64,000 bases of DNA, taken from assembly GCF_004745595.1 (NCBI RefSeq), contig NZ_SRLH01000003.1, forward strand, positions 372,001 through 436,000. Reading direction: 5' to 3'. Of the stretch, positions 51,774 to 61,029 are shown one piece after another (the first letter of the stretch is position 1; the number at the start of each line of letters is the position of its first letter). The notes under the pieces were generated by a model that saw only the letters and a list, made by a program, of their open reading frames with translations, searched no databases and was not told the DNA's origin. This stretch comes from Flavobacterium humi. GTDB taxonomy: Bacteria; Bacteroidota; Bacteroidia; Flavobacteriales; Flavobacteriaceae. The position numbers and the translations under genes are program-made.

Positions 51774-53222
51774 TTGAGTTTATATAAAAATCTTTTCAAG
51801 CAAACACTCATCTACGGTTTGGCAACAGTCTTGCCACGAATGATAAGTTTCCTACTCAATCCGTTATACGTTCATGTATTGCCAAAAGGGGAATTTGGGG
51901 AAGTTTCCATTGTTTTCGCCTGGCTTGTGTTCTTTAATGTGATCCTGTCCTACGGAATGGAAACCGCTTTTTTCAGGTTTTACAATATCGAAACCGATAA
52001 GAAAGATGTTATTTCGACTTCTACCATTTCCATTTTCTGGACTTCCATCGGGTTTTTGTTTGGTTCGCTTTTGTTCCGTGAAACCATTTCCGGCTGGCTT
52101 GGGATCAAGACACAATATGTATCCTACACCATTTGGATTTTAGTGCTTGACGCATTGGTTATTATTCCTTTTTCAAAAATACGTGCCGAGAAAAGGCCCA
52201 TGCGCTATGCTGTTATTAAAATAGGCAACGTCGGGGTTAATTTATTATGCAATGTTTTCTTTTTGCTGGTATTGCCTAAAATCGGAAGCGACAACCCGCT
52301 GAGTACGATTTACTTTGAAAACTTTGAAGTGGGCTACATTTTCGTTTCAAACTTAATTGCCAGCCTTCTGACTTTTATAGTGCTTTCGCCGAATTATTTT
52401 AAAATACACTGGCATTTCAACCAGGAACTCTGGAAAAGGATGATGCGGTATTCCTTGCCTATCCTGGTCGCCGGGATAGCGTTTGCCATTAACGAACATT
52501 TCGATAAAATCCTCCTGGAATGGTGCGGTGTCAGCAAATCGGACATCGGAGCCTATTCCGCCTGTTATAAGTTAGGGCTGTTCATGGTCCTTTTCAGGAC
52601 GGCCTATACACTGGGGATCGAGCCTTTTTTCTTCAGCCATGCGGACAAAGAAAATGCGCAGCAAACCTATGCCACCGTCACCAAATATTTTGTGATCTTC
52701 GGTTCGTTTATCACTTTATTCGTTATCGTTTTTGCCGATGTGCTCAAAATATTCCTGGTCCCGAACCCTACCTATTGGGAAGCCATGAAAGTTGTCCCGC
52801 TCATTGTCCTGGCCAATTTTTTCCTGGGGATTTACACCAATCTCTCGGTGTGGTACAAACTCATCGATAAAACTAAAATCGGGGCTTACATTTCCATTGT
52901 GGGTGCAGTGGTCACTTTGGCACTCAATGTGCTGCTCATCAAACCCTTGAGTTATTACGGTTCTGCCATTGCGACCATTTTCGCGTATGGGAGCATGATG
53001 TTCATTTCCTTCTACCTCGGTCAAAAAAAGTACCCGATACCTTATGATATCAACAGGATTATGCGTTATTTGGGGATTTCGGTGTTGCTTTCCGGGCTTT
53101 CGTTTTATGTTCCGGTATTCCGCGAAAGCTATATTTTCGGGATATTTGCCATTGTCTTCTTCGGATACTATATTTACCGCAACGAAAAAGAAACATTCCA
53201 ACGGATTTTAAAACGAAATTAA
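51774..53222 (+). CDS. Wzx-like polysaccharide flippase
   Basis: 482 residues from a TTG codon at 51774, chosen because the promoter lies just upstream and no ATG occurs before the first membrane helix. About 14 hydrophobic helices and the N-terminal pattern LYKNLFKQTLIYGLATVLPRMISFLLNPLY are typical of MOP-family O-antigen and capsule flippases. It probably moves lipid-linked sugars across the inner membrane. The dut gene follows with its own promoter element; the downstream genes are all on the same strand. Confidence 0.9.
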   Translation: MSLYKNLFKQTLIYGLATVLPRMISFLLNPLYVHVLPKGEFGEVSIVFAWLVFFNVILSYGMETAFFRFYNIETDKKDVISTSTISIFWTSIGFLFGSLLFRETISGWLGIKTQYVSYTIWILVLDALVIIPFSKIRAEKRPMRYAVIKIGNVGVNLLCNVFFLLVLPKIGSDNPLSTIYFENFEVGYIFVSNLIASLLTFIVLSPNYFKIHWHFNQELWKRMMRYSLPILVAGIAFAINEHFDKILLEWCGVSKSDIGAYSACYKLGLFMVLFRTAYTLGIEPFFFSHADKENAQQTYATVTKYFVIFGSFITLFVIVFADVLKIFLVPNPTYWEAMKVVPLIVLANFFLGIYTNLSVWYKLIDKTKIGAYISIVGAVVTLALNVLLIKPLSYYGSAIATIFAYGSMMFISFYLGQKKYPIPYDINRIMRYLGISVLLSGLSFYVPVFRESYIFGIFAIVFFGYYIYRNEKETFQRILKRN

Positions 53223-53230
53223 TATTTTTG
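53223..53230 (+). promoter_or_regulatory. Bacteroidetes -7 element upstream of dut
   Basis: TATTTTTG, a full match to TAnnTTTG, directly after the flippase stop and about 95 bases before dut. Confidence 0.5.
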
Positions 53231-53264
53231 AGGAGCTATTTCCTGCTGTCCGCTATATCTTTTC

Positions 53265-53284
53265 TCCCGTTCTTACAAACGGGA
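53265..53284 (+). repeat. Hairpin in the dut leader
   Basis: Perfect 7-bp stem TCCCGTT / AACGGGA with a 6-base loop, about 40 bases before the dut start. There is no T run, so it is not a terminator; a leader RNA structure is possible. Confidence 0.5.
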
Positions 53285-53324
53285 CAAAAGGATGCCGCTG
53301 CCATCAGGGCTAAAAAAACAAAAA

Positions 53325-53759
53325 ATGACAATAAAAATTATCAATACATCAGGGCATCCATTACCAAGTTATGAAACTATGGCTTCAGCCGGCATGGACC
53401 TTCGCGCGAATATTTCAGAACCTATTACCTTACAACCTTTGGGGCGTGCGTTGGTAAAAACAGGGCTTTTCATAGAGCTGCCTATCGGTTACGAAGCACA
53501 GGTAAGGCCCAGGAGCGGCCTGGCTTTCAAGAAAGGGATTACCGTCTTGAACTCGCCCGGGACAGTCGATGCCGATTATCGTGGCGAAATTGGCGTAATT
53601 TTAGTAAATTTATCCAATGAAGCATTTGTCATCGAAAACGGCGAGCGCATCGCCCAATTAATCATAGCCAAACACGAACGTGCCCAATGGCAGGAAGTAG
53701 ACGGACTTTCTGAAACTTCCCGCGGTGAAGGCGGTTTTGGCAGCACAGGTGTAAAATAA
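53325..53759 (+). CDS. dut: dUTP diphosphatase
   Basis: 144 residues from the ATG at 53325, the usual length; an in-frame ATG at 53292 would add 11 poorly fitting residues. All five dUTPase motifs are present: [26 protein letters not shown] (with the catalytic Asp), GERIAQLI and [10 protein letters not shown]. Homotrimeric enzyme that keeps uracil out of DNA and supplies dUMP. It lies among envelope genes without an obvious functional link. Confidence 0.96.
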   Translation: MTIKIINTSGHPLPSYETMASAGMDLRANISEPITLQPLGRALVKTGLFIELPIGYEAQVRPRSGLAFKKGITVLNSPGTVDADYRGEIGVILVNLSNEAFVIENGERIAQLIIAKHERAQWQEVDGLSETSRGEGGFGSTGVK

Positions 53760-53819
53760 GATACAACATCAGGAGTGAGGGAAATAATGTGTTTTCCTCT
53801 TTAAAAAAATAAATACAAC

Positions 53820-54830
53820 ATGAAGATAATAGTACCAATGGCAGGCCGTGGCTCACGCTTACGCCCACACACGTTAACCATTCCAAAACCGTTAATCCCT
53901 ATAGCCGGAAAACCGATCGTACACCGTTTGGTCGAAGATATCGCAGGGGTCATCAACCAGGAAATCGATGAAATCGCTTTTATCATCCATAAGGATTTCG
54001 GTAAAAAAGTAGAAGAGGATTTAATTGCCATTGCTGAAAAACTAGGTTCCAAAGGCACCATTTATTATCAAAACGAGGCTTTGGGGACGGCACATGCCAT
54101 TATGTGTGCCAAAGAAAGTATGACCGGGCCAATCGTTGTTGCCTATGCCGACACACTTTTCCGGGCCGATTTTACGTTAGATACTACAGCGGACAGTGTG
54201 ATTTGGGTTAAACAAGTGGAAGATCCAAGTGCTTTTGGCGTAGTACAGCTCAACGAAAGCAACCAGATTGTGGATTTTGTCGAAAAACCAAAAGAATTCG
54301 TATCCGATTTGGCAATCATCGGGATTTATTATTTTAAATCCGGGGAAAGCTTGCGCGAAGAACTCCAATACCTTTTGGATAACAATATTGTCAAAGGCGG
54401 CGAATACCAATTAACGGACGGATTGGAAAACATGAAACAAAAAGGCATGAAATTTGTGCCTGGTAAAGTAGAGGAATGGATGGACTGCGGCAACAAAAAT
54501 GTAACCGTTGAGACCAATTCCAGGATGCTGGGCTTTTTGCACCAGGACGGTGTAAATTTGGTTTCCGAACATGTAAAGCTGGAAAACGCAACGATAATCC
54601 CACCGTGTTTTATTGCTGACGATGTTATTTTGATCAATGCTACCGTAGGCCCGAACGTTTCGTTGGGAAGAGGGACACATATAATTGACAGTACGATTAA
54701 AAACAGCTTGGTGCAAACGCATGCGCACATCAAAAATGCGCATTTGGACAATGCCATGATTGGGAACCATGCCACGTTCGATGGTAATTTCACCCAGATC
54801 AGTATAGGGGATTATTCGGTTTTAGAATAA
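53820..54830 (+). CDS. Sugar-phosphate nucleotidyltransferase with left-handed beta-helix tail
   Basis: 336 residues. The N-terminal nucleotidyl transferase domain (about 1-235) opens with KIIVPMAGRGSRLRPHTLTIPKPLIPI, the NTP-binding loop and signature Lys-Pro. YADTLF near 104 carries the metal-binding Asp, and VEEWMDCGNK lies near 222. Residues about 250-336 are hexapeptide-like repeats (ATIIPPCFIADDVILINATVGPNV) typical of GlmU- and GlgC-like tails. It should make an NDP-sugar; the sugar cannot be read. It may feed the polysaccharide pathway. Confidence 0.9.
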   Translation: MKIIVPMAGRGSRLRPHTLTIPKPLIPIAGKPIVHRLVEDIAGVINQEIDEIAFIIHKDFGKKVEEDLIAIAEKLGSKGTIYYQNEALGTAHAIMCAKESMTGPIVVAYADTLFRADFTLDTTADSVIWVKQVEDPSAFGVVQLNESNQIVDFVEKPKEFVSDLAIIGIYYFKSGESLREELQYLLDNNIVKGGEYQLTDGLENMKQKGMKFVPGKVEEWMDCGNKNVTVETNSRMLGFLHQDGVNLVSEHVKLENATIIPPCFIADDVILINATVGPNVSLGRGTHIIDSTIKNSLVQTHAHIKNAHLDNAMIGNHATFDGNFTQISIGDYSVLE

Positions 54831-54835
54831 AGGTG

Positions 54836-56185
54836 ATGATAGGAAAAGTGTCAAAAATAAAAGGATATGCAATAGGAATGTTTTTCATTTCCACGGCACT
54901 TTTGGCACAAACCCAACCGGAAGATGTCGCTTTGGTTTCGGATGATTTCCAGGAATCGTATTACGAATCCCTGATGCAAAAAGGGATGGAAAATTACGAC
55001 AAAGCAATTGTTTCATTAGAAAAATGCCTGAAAATCCAACCCGAAAACCCGGTGGTTTATCATGAACTGGGCAAGAATTATTTCTTTCAGAAGGATTATC
55101 CCAATGCCGAAAAAGCCTATATAAAAGCCACACAGCTAGATTCTAAAAACAAATGGTATCTTATCGATTTGTATGAGGTGTATTATGAGACCAAAAATTA
55201 TAACGAAGCGCTCTTGGTCGTACAGAAAATAGTCCCATTTGACAAAAAATACAAAGAAGACCTGGTGTCGCTTTACATGTACACGCAACAGTTCGATAAG
55301 GCTTTGGTACTGATGAACGAACTCGATGAAACCGTCGGGAAAACCGAACTCAGGGACAATTACAGGCTTGAGATCAATTCGCAAACCAAAAACAACGTTT
55401 CAAATAAGGGCGAATTGGAAAAAGCGATAGAAAATTCGCCTAAAAACGAAGAAAACTATATCTCTCTGATTTATTTGTATACCGACAACAACCAGGAAGA
55501 CAAAGCGTTCCAGGTAGCCCAAAAGCTGGAAAAAAATATCCCGGAATCAGAGTGGGCGCAGGTTTTCCTGTTCAAATACCATATCAATGAAAATGATGGC
55601 AACGGAGCGGCCAAATCTATCGAAAGGGTTTTCAACGGTTCAAAAATCGATAAGAAAATCAAATACCGGATGTACAATGAATTCCTGATCTTTGCTCTGA
55701 AAAACCCGGCTTTCGAATCGCAGCTCAACAAAGTGACGGCCTATTTTGAAAACGATCCCGAATTTGATGTCCACAAGGAAATAGGAAAGTTCTATTACAA
55801 AAAGAAAAGCTGGGATTTGGCGGTTAAAAACCTGGAAAAATCATTCAAAAACAAGAATACGGACCTGGAGACCAATATTTTCCTGTTAGCTTCTTACGAA
55901 GAAACCAATAATTATGAAGGGATTGTAAAAGTCGCCAGCGAACTAATCGATACCTTCCCCAACCAGCCGGAGTATTATTTTTTTGCAGGTAAAGCGGCCA
56001 GCCAGCTGAAAAATTTCAAAAAAGCAAATGAAATCCTAGAAACCGGCCTGGATTTTGTGGTAGAAAACAAAGAGCTGGAAATCGATTTCCTAAACTTGCT
56101 GGCGGAAGTTTCCACAGCACTCGGCAACGCCAAAAAAAGCAGTGAATACCTGGCAAAAGCCAATAACCTTAAAAGTAAAAAATAA
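54836..56185 (+). CDS. Exported TPR protein
   Basis: 449 residues from the ATG at 54836 (a GTG one codon before is also in frame). The signal peptide ends near STALLAQ. The rest is a chain of TPR-type helical pairs of 34 residues; the clearest are YDKAIVSLEKCLKIQPENPVVYHELGKNYF and FKKANEILETGLDF. Probably a periplasmic scaffold. It lies 3 bases before the DUF4292-like gene, in one operon with it and with the EnvC-like gene; a role in envelope assembly is inferred. Confidence 0.85.
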   Translation: MIGKVSKIKGYAIGMFFISTALLAQTQPEDVALVSDDFQESYYESLMQKGMENYDKAIVSLEKCLKIQPENPVVYHELGKNYFFQKDYPNAEKAYIKATQLDSKNKWYLIDLYEVYYETKNYNEALLVVQKIVPFDKKYKEDLVSLYMYTQQFDKALVLMNELDETVGKTELRDNYRLEINSQTKNNVSNKGELEKAIENSPKNEENYISLIYLYTDNNQEDKAFQVAQKLEKNIPESEWAQVFLFKYHINENDGNGAAKSIERVFNGSKIDKKIKYRMYNEFLIFALKNPAFESQLNKVTAYFENDPEFDVHKEIGKFYYKKKSWDLAVKNLEKSFKNKNTDLETNIFLLASYEETNNYEGIVKVASELIDTFPNQPEYYFFAGKAASQLKNFKKANEILETGLDFVVENKELEIDFLNLLAEVSTALGNAKKSSEYLAKANNLKSKK

Positions 56186-56187
56186 AA

Positions 56188-56967
56188 ATGCGCAAAATAA
56201 TCCCATTGTTGTTACTGGTCCTGGTGGTTTCCTGTAAAGCGAGGCAGAAAGTTGCCGCTCCCCAGACCGTTGCCACGACTGTTTCAAACGAAACCGTTTC
56301 CAATATCGTTTCGAATCATTATGCGATAAAACGGGATTTTAAAACCGCTTTTTTTAAAGCCGATGTTGATTATACAGACCCGAAACAGTCTTTAGGCCTT
56401 TCGGCAGATATCAGGATCAAGAAAGATGAGATTATCCTGGTGAGTGTAAAAATGCTCGGGATTACTATGGCCAAAGCAATAATCACTCCTACGCAGGTCC
56501 GATATTATGAAAAAATGAACAGTAAATTCTTCGAAGGAGATTACAAAACATTAAGCGATTGGCTCGGTACCGAACTGGATTTCAAAAAAGTGCAGAATAT
56601 GCTTATCGGCCAGGCTATGGATGATTTAAGCAAAGGGAAATATTCGGTGGTAACCGAAGAGAATTCGCCAAAACTGGAAGAGCTTTCAAACGGTAATTTT
56701 GCCAAGGCTTTTGTCTTTGACCCCAATTCTTTTTCACTCCAACGCCAGGAAATAAGGCAACAATCCCCGGAAAGGAAACTTTTGGTCAACTATTCCGATT
56801 ATAAATCCTATTCCGAGTGTGTTTTACCAATGCAACTCATTATTTTTGCACTTCAGAACAACGAAACAACATCCATTGCCATATCGTATAAAAATGCAGC
56901 GTTCAACGAAGAGATGTCTTTTCCGTACAGCGTTCCGAGTGGTTATGAGCGAATTAATATAAATTAG
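56188..56967 (+). CDS. DUF4292-like lipoprotein
   Basis: 259 residues. Lipobox VVSC with the modified Cys at residue 16 (LLLLVLVVSCKAR). The mature part is rich in beta strands and has a pattern like LolA/LolB-type lipid-binding folds: FFKADVDYTD, LGLSADIRIKKDEIILVSVKML and FFEGDYKTLSDWLG. I associate it with DUF4292. Family function is not established. It sits between a TPR protein and an EnvC-like activator, so it is likely an envelope biogenesis factor. Confidence 0.82.
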   Translation: MRKIIPLLLLVLVVSCKARQKVAAPQTVATTVSNETVSNIVSNHYAIKRDFKTAFFKADVDYTDPKQSLGLSADIRIKKDEIILVSVKMLGITMAKAIITPTQVRYYEKMNSKFFEGDYKTLSDWLGTELDFKKVQNMLIGQAMDDLSKGKYSVVTEENSPKLEELSNGNFAKAFVFDPNSFSLQRQEIRQQSPERKLLVNYSDYKSYSECVLPMQLIIFALQNNETTSIAISYKNAAFNEEMSFPYSVPSGYERININ

Positions 56968-56980
56968 AAAAATACCGAGA

Positions 56981-58192
56981 ATGTTTAAATACTTCCTATG
57001 TTTTTTAATGTTGTCCACTTCCCTTACATGGGGCCAGGAAGAAGACAGGCAGCGAAAATTAGAAGCTGAAAAAGCCCGTTTGCAGGAAGAAATCAGGCAG
57101 CAGGAGCAACAGCTCAAAAAAGAAAAGAGTAAGGAAAAATCCGCTACGACTGTTGTGGTACAGCAAATGGCAAAAATCAACCTACAGCAAAAGCTGATCA
57201 ATACTACGGCAAAACAAGCCAAAGTGTTGGGGAACAGCATGTATATCAATCAAGTAAATGTTAACCGGCTGAAGAAAGACCTGGAAGCACTCAAACTCGA
57301 TTATGCCGATATGATCGTAAAATCATACAAAAGCCGTTCGGAACAAAGCAAAGCCATGTTTTTATTATCGTCTGAAAATTTCCTGCAAGCCTACAAACGG
57401 GCGCAATACATGAAGCAATATTCCAACTTCCGCAGGATGCAGGGCGAAGAAATAAAGAGCAAAACACAGCAATTGGAAGTGTTTCACAATAAACTTCAGG
57501 TGCAAAAGCAGGAAAAGGTAAAACTGATTGCCGAAAGCGAAAAGGAAAAACAGGAACTTGAAAAACAAAAGCAAGAGCAGCAAAGGCTTTTGAATTCCAT
57601 CAAAAAAGACAAGAACAAGATCATTGCCGAGATCAAGAAGAAGCAAAAAGAATCTAAAGCGATAGAAAGGCAGATCGACAGGTTGATCCGTGAAGCGATT
57701 GCCGCCGCCAATAAAAAAGTCGGGAACACGACCAATACAACCACGTTTGTCCTGACACCGGAAGCCAAAGAACTGGCCAATGATTTCAAATCCAACAAAG
57801 GCCGCCTGCCATGGCCGGTTGAAAAAGGATTGTTGACCAAGAAATTCGGAAGGCAGCCACACCCGTTGGAACCATCGATTATTATTGAAAGCAGCGGTAT
57901 TGAAATTTCTTCCGAAAGAGGAGCCAAAGCCCGTTCGATATTTACCGGTGAAGTGAGCGACGTCCAGATGGCATCGAATGGAACGGCAACAATCATTATC
58001 CGCCATGGGGATTACACCACAACGTATTCCAATATTGAAAAAGTCTTTGTTAAAAAAGGCGATAAGATTTCGACCAAAGAAGTATTGGGAGAAGTCCATT
58101 TTAATAGTTTTACCGGGAAGGCGATTTTAAAATTCCTGATCTTCCAGAATACGACAAAACTTAATCCACAATCCTGGATTATCAATATGTAA
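56981..58192 (+). CDS. EnvC-like murein hydrolase activator
   Basis: 403 residues. The signal peptide ends near STSLTWG. Long coiled coils follow at about 22-110 and 150-245 (KQELEKQKQEQQRLLNSIKK), then a C-terminal LytM domain (about 280-403) with WPVEKGLLTKKFG and GIEISSERGAKARSIFTGEV. The zinc-binding His and Asp of active M23 enzymes are missing: the usual HxxxD position reads GIEIS, and the final HxH motif is replaced by HFNS. This is the EnvC pattern, in which an inactive LytM domain switches on amidases for daughter-cell separation. Confidence 0.9.
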   Translation: MFKYFLCFLMLSTSLTWGQEEDRQRKLEAEKARLQEEIRQQEQQLKKEKSKEKSATTVVVQQMAKINLQQKLINTTAKQAKVLGNSMYINQVNVNRLKKDLEALKLDYADMIVKSYKSRSEQSKAMFLLSSENFLQAYKRAQYMKQYSNFRRMQGEEIKSKTQQLEVFHNKLQVQKQEKVKLIAESEKEKQELEKQKQEQQRLLNSIKKDKNKIIAEIKKKQKESKAIERQIDRLIREAIAAANKKVGNTTNTTTFVLTPEAKELANDFKSNKGRLPWPVEKGLLTKKFGRQPHPLEPSIIIESSGIEISSERGAKARSIFTGEVSDVQMASNGTATIIIRHGDYTTTYSNIEKVFVKKGDKISTKEVLGEVHFNSFTGKAILKFLIFQNTTKLNPQSWIINM

Positions 58193-58194
58193 TA

Positions 58195-58226
58195 AAAAAG
58201 GCTCCGCTAAACGGAGCCTTTTTTTA
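58195..58226. terminator. Bidirectional intrinsic terminator
   Basis: An 11-bp stem AAAAGGCTCCG / CGGAGCCTTTT with a 5-base loop and A/T flanks. It closes the EnvC operon (plus) and the thioesterase gene (minus). Confidence 0.9.
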
Positions 58227-58733
58227 TATAAACAAAGCTTTTAATTCGGTTGCTTCTTCAGGTTTCATTTTACCGGCAAGCACCAAGCTCAATTGTTTTC
58301 TTCGCAAAGCGGCATCATAACGCTCTTTTTCTTCATTGGTTTGCGGAGTGATGGCAGGCACTTCCACCGGGCGTCCGGTATCGTCAACCGCTACAAAAGT
58401 ATAAATGGCTTCGTTGGCTTTGGCACGTGTTCCCGATTCCCGGTCTTCCACCCAAACATCAATATAAATTTCCATGGAAGATTTAAAGCTGCGGGATACT
58501 TTGGCTTCGACCGTAACAACACTTCCTAAAGGAATCGCCCTGTTGAAAGCCACGTGGTTTACAGATGCCGTAACGGTAATCCTGCGCGAATGACGCCTTG
58601 CAGCGATACTTGCGGCACGGTCCATACGGGCCAATAATTCGCCTCCAAATAAATTGTTCAAAGGATTGGTTTCACCTGGCAAAACCATATCGGTTAGGAT
58701 GGTTAAGGATTCTGAAGGAAATTTTGCTTGCAT
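58224..58733 (-). CDS. Acyl-CoA thioesterase (hotdog fold)
   Basis: 169 residues from the ATG at 58733; a TTG five codons upstream lies inside the promoter element. Single hotdog domain: MVLPGETNPLNNLFGGELLARMDRAASIAARRHS near residue 16, with the active-site Asn/Asp region, and VNHVAFNRAIPLGSVVTVEAKV near 60. The pattern matches YciA/BFIT-type long-chain acyl-CoA hydrolases. Cytoplasmic. Monocistronic. Confidence 0.93.
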   Translation of the reverse strand: MQAKFPSESLTILTDMVLPGETNPLNNLFGGELLARMDRAASIAARRHSRRITVTASVNHVAFNRAIPLGSVVTVEAKVSRSFKSSMEIYIDVWVEDRESGTRAKANEAIYTFVAVDDTGRPVEVPAITPQTNEEKERYDAALRRKQLSLVLAGKMKPEEATELKALFI

Positions 58734-58745
58734 GAGATTTTTTTG

Positions 58746-58753
58746 CAAAGATA
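58746..58753 (-). promoter_or_regulatory. Bacteroidetes -7 element for the thioesterase gene
   Basis: Reads TATCTTTG on the minus strand, a full match to TAnnTTTG, 12 bases upstream of the ATG at 58733. It decides the start. Confidence 0.6.
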
Positions 58754-58773
58754 TAAGGAATGCGAATGATATT

Positions 58774-58803
58774 AAAAAAAATGCCTTTCAAATTTTGAAA
58801 GGC
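58774..58803 (-). terminator. Intrinsic terminator of the HU-SPOR gene
   Basis: A 9-bp stem GCCTTTCAA / TTGAAAGGC with a 3-base loop; on the minus strand it runs into a T stretch of seven. Confidence 0.85.
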
Positions 58804-58810
58804 AAAGGAT

Positions 58811-59752
58811 TTATAGATCTTCAATAAGCAACCAGGCATCCTGGTTTACCGTTTGCTGTATCTGGGTCATTTTATATTGGGCTTCGGTGTATGTCGCGAA
58901 ACTTCCGTACAATACAGGATATAGCCCGTGTTTGTTTTTGGCCAAAATCCTGGCTTTGAAACCTTGAGCGTTCAATTTGTCTAAAATTTGTTGGGCATTG
59001 CCTTCGTTCCTGAAAGCGCCGGCTACAATATGAAAAGGCAAAGTATTGCTTTCCTTTACGTTCATCACTACCGGATTGACAGGATTGTCTATAAAAAAGG
59101 TAGCCTCCTGAATCTTGTTATCAACTTCTTTCTGTACTTCAGATTGTACCAGGATTGTTTCCGATTGTTCCTGTTGTGAAACATAAGTGGCATAGCCAAA
59201 ACCGGCACCACCTACAGACATAACCAAAACGGCTGCATATTTTAAAACCGAACGGGCACTGATGCGTTTTTCAGGTGTAAACTGGATCGGGATTTTCTCC
59301 TCAAGGATTTCTACTTGTTTTTTCAGCTCTTCCCGTTTTACGGCTGGCGATACAAAAGAACTGAAACCGAAAGAACCGGTTAGGTAATTCATTTGGTTCG
59401 AAGGCACGAAGACCAGGTTGTTTTCACTGTTGAGCCTGAATTCGCCAATATTTTTCAGCGCAATGGTTTCCTTATCCTGCAAAAGGGTTTTCCAGGAAGC
59501 CACTTCTTTCTCGATGGAAGAAACAACATTGTCATAGCTCATCTTTTCGGCTACGGCAATATGATTGGCCAATAAACCATCGTTGTTCTTCAAATAAGAA
59601 TTGAAGGAAATTTCTTTCTTTGGCGCATAAAAAGTATGGTTACTTTCTTGTATGTTTGCAGAAACCGTTTCGGTTAAAAAAGCACCAAAACCAGGTACAG
59701 TTACACATTGGTAACGATATAAAAGCTGAGAGATATACTGGGCTACATTCAT
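58811..59752 (-). CDS. HU/CCDC81-like and SPOR domain membrane protein
   Basis: 313 residues from the ATG at 59752. The N-terminal part (about 1-130) resembles the HU-type pair seen in CCDC81-like prokaryotic proteins: VAQYISQLLYRYQCVTVPGFGAFLTE and later IALKNIGEFRLNSENNLVFVP. One membrane helix lies near 178-195 (VLKYAAVLVMSVGGAGFGYA). A C-terminal SPOR domain (about 238-313) binds denuded peptidoglycan: FHIVAGAFRNEGNAQQILDKL and YPVLYGSFATYTEA. The protein would span the inner membrane with the HU-like part inside. Probably division-related. Confidence 0.87.
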   Translation of the reverse strand: MNVAQYISQLLYRYQCVTVPGFGAFLTETVSANIQESNHTFYAPKKEISFNSYLKNNDGLLANHIAVAEKMSYDNVVSSIEKEVASWKTLLQDKETIALKNIGEFRLNSENNLVFVPSNQMNYLTGSFGFSSFVSPAVKREELKKQVEILEEKIPIQFTPEKRISARSVLKYAAVLVMSVGGAGFGYATYVSQQEQSETILVQSEVQKEVDNKIQEATFFIDNPVNPVVMNVKESNTLPFHIVAGAFRNEGNAQQILDKLNAQGFKARILAKNKHGLYPVLYGSFATYTEAQYKMTQIQQTVNQDAWLLIEDL

Positions 59753-59757
59753 AGAAA

Positions 59758-59765
59758 CAAAATTA
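59758..59765 (-). promoter_or_regulatory. Bacteroidetes -7 element for the HU-SPOR gene
   Basis: Reads TAATTTTG on the minus strand, a full match to TAnnTTTG, but only 5 bases upstream of the ATG at 59752. The transcript would be nearly leaderless, so the true start could be further in. Confidence 0.4.
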
Positions 59766-59858
59766 AAGAATACAAGACACAATCAAAATTTTATCAACAA
59801 ATGTTATTAACAATTTGATTTTAGCTTGTATAAATATACGCCAAAAATTTATAATTAC

Positions 59859-60959
59859 ATGACAGAAAACGAGTTACATTATTTATTAGCCTTACAGAAA
59901 GTAGACAGAGTAGGTGATATCATTGCCAAAAAATTATTGAACCATTGCGGTTCGGCAGAAGGAATCTTCAAAGCAAAAACAACACAATTAGCAGCGATTG
60001 ACGGCATTGGCAAGGTTTTATTGAAGCGTTTGGCAAATCCGGATATTTTTTCCCAGGCCGAAAAAGAACTCCGGTTTATCCGGGACAATAACATTACGGT
60101 TTCTTTTTTCAGGGAAGAAAGTTATCCGGAAGGCTTGAAACATTGCACCGACAGCCCCATTTTACTCTTCACCAGTGGAAATATCAACCTAAAGCAAAAA
60201 CGGATCATCAGCATCGTAGGCACTCGCCAGGTTACGCCTTACGGAATGGATTTCTGCCGGAAACTTATTGCAGATTTGGCACCGCTGGATCCGGTCATTG
60301 TCAGTGGGTTTGCCTATGGGGTTGATATTTTGGCGCATCAGTCAGCCATGGAAAATAACCTGCAGACCATTGGTGTGTTAGCGCACGGGCTCAATCAGAT
60401 TTATCCAAAATCCCATAAAAAATATAAGCCCCAAATGGAAGGCAATGGCGGCTTTATGACTGATTTTTGGAGCACTTCCCATCCCGACCGGGAAAATTTC
60501 ATCAAAAGGAATAGGATCGTGGCCGGAATTTCGGAAGCAACCATTGTTATCGAAAGTGCTGATAAAGGAGGATCACTCATCACGGCCAATATGGCCAACG
60601 ATTACAACAGGGACGTTTTTGCCGTGCCGGGCAGGACTTCGGATAAATACAGCCAGGGATGCAACAACCTGATCAAAACACAGCGCGCACATTTGCTAAC
60701 CAGTGCCGCCGATTTGGTGTACATGCTCAATTGGGATATGGAAAAGAAAGAAAAACAGATCCAGAAACAATTGTTTGTAACCCTGGAACCGGAAGAACAA
60801 CTAGTTTTTGATTTCCTGCAAAAGAACGGCAAAGAACAAATGGACCTGATGGCGGTGCACTGCGGATTGCCGGTTTTCAAACTGTCTTCCTTACTGCTAA
60901 ACATGGAATTGAAAGGAATCATCAGGCCTTTGCCGGGGAAAATGTTTGAAATAATATAA
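59859..60959 (+). CDS. dprA: DNA-processing protein DprA
   Basis: 366 residues from the ATG at 59859. The N-terminal helical/HhH-like region (HYLLALQKVDRVG, HCGSAEGIF) is followed by the extended Rossmann domain (about 70-290) with IVGTRQVTPYGMDFCRK, SGFAYGVDILAHQ, VLAHGLNQIYPKSHKK and SADKGGSLITANMA. The C-terminal winged-helix-like domain lies at about 305-366. DprA loads RecA on single-stranded DNA taken up during transformation. No com genes are nearby. Divergent from the HU-SPOR gene. Confidence 0.95.
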   Translation: MTENELHYLLALQKVDRVGDIIAKKLLNHCGSAEGIFKAKTTQLAAIDGIGKVLLKRLANPDIFSQAEKELRFIRDNNITVSFFREESYPEGLKHCTDSPILLFTSGNINLKQKRIISIVGTRQVTPYGMDFCRKLIADLAPLDPVIVSGFAYGVDILAHQSAMENNLQTIGVLAHGLNQIYPKSHKKYKPQMEGNGGFMTDFWSTSHPDRENFIKRNRIVAGISEATIVIESADKGGSLITANMANDYNRDVFAVPGRTSDKYSQGCNNLIKTQRAHLLTSAADLVYMLNWDMEKKEKQIQKQLFVTLEPEEQLVFDFLQKNGKEQMDLMAVHCGLPVFKLSSLLLNMELKGIIRPLPGKMFEII

Positions 60960-60966
60960 AAAACCT

Positions 60967-60974
60967 TAAATTTG
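60967..60974 (+). promoter_or_regulatory. Bacteroidetes -7 element for trhO
   Basis: TAAATTTG, a full match to TAnnTTTG, 55 bases before the trhO start and just after the dprA stop. Confidence 0.55.
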
Positions 60975-61029
60975 CAGCGGATTCTTCCATTTAGGATCCG
61001 TAATCATTTCTCACTTAAACGTTTATAGC

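Noticed and set aside
53228..53374. Short frame from a TTG after the flippase that starts like a signal peptide
   Set aside because: The TTG is part of a promoter element and the frame runs into dut in another frame; there is no sign of coding constraint.
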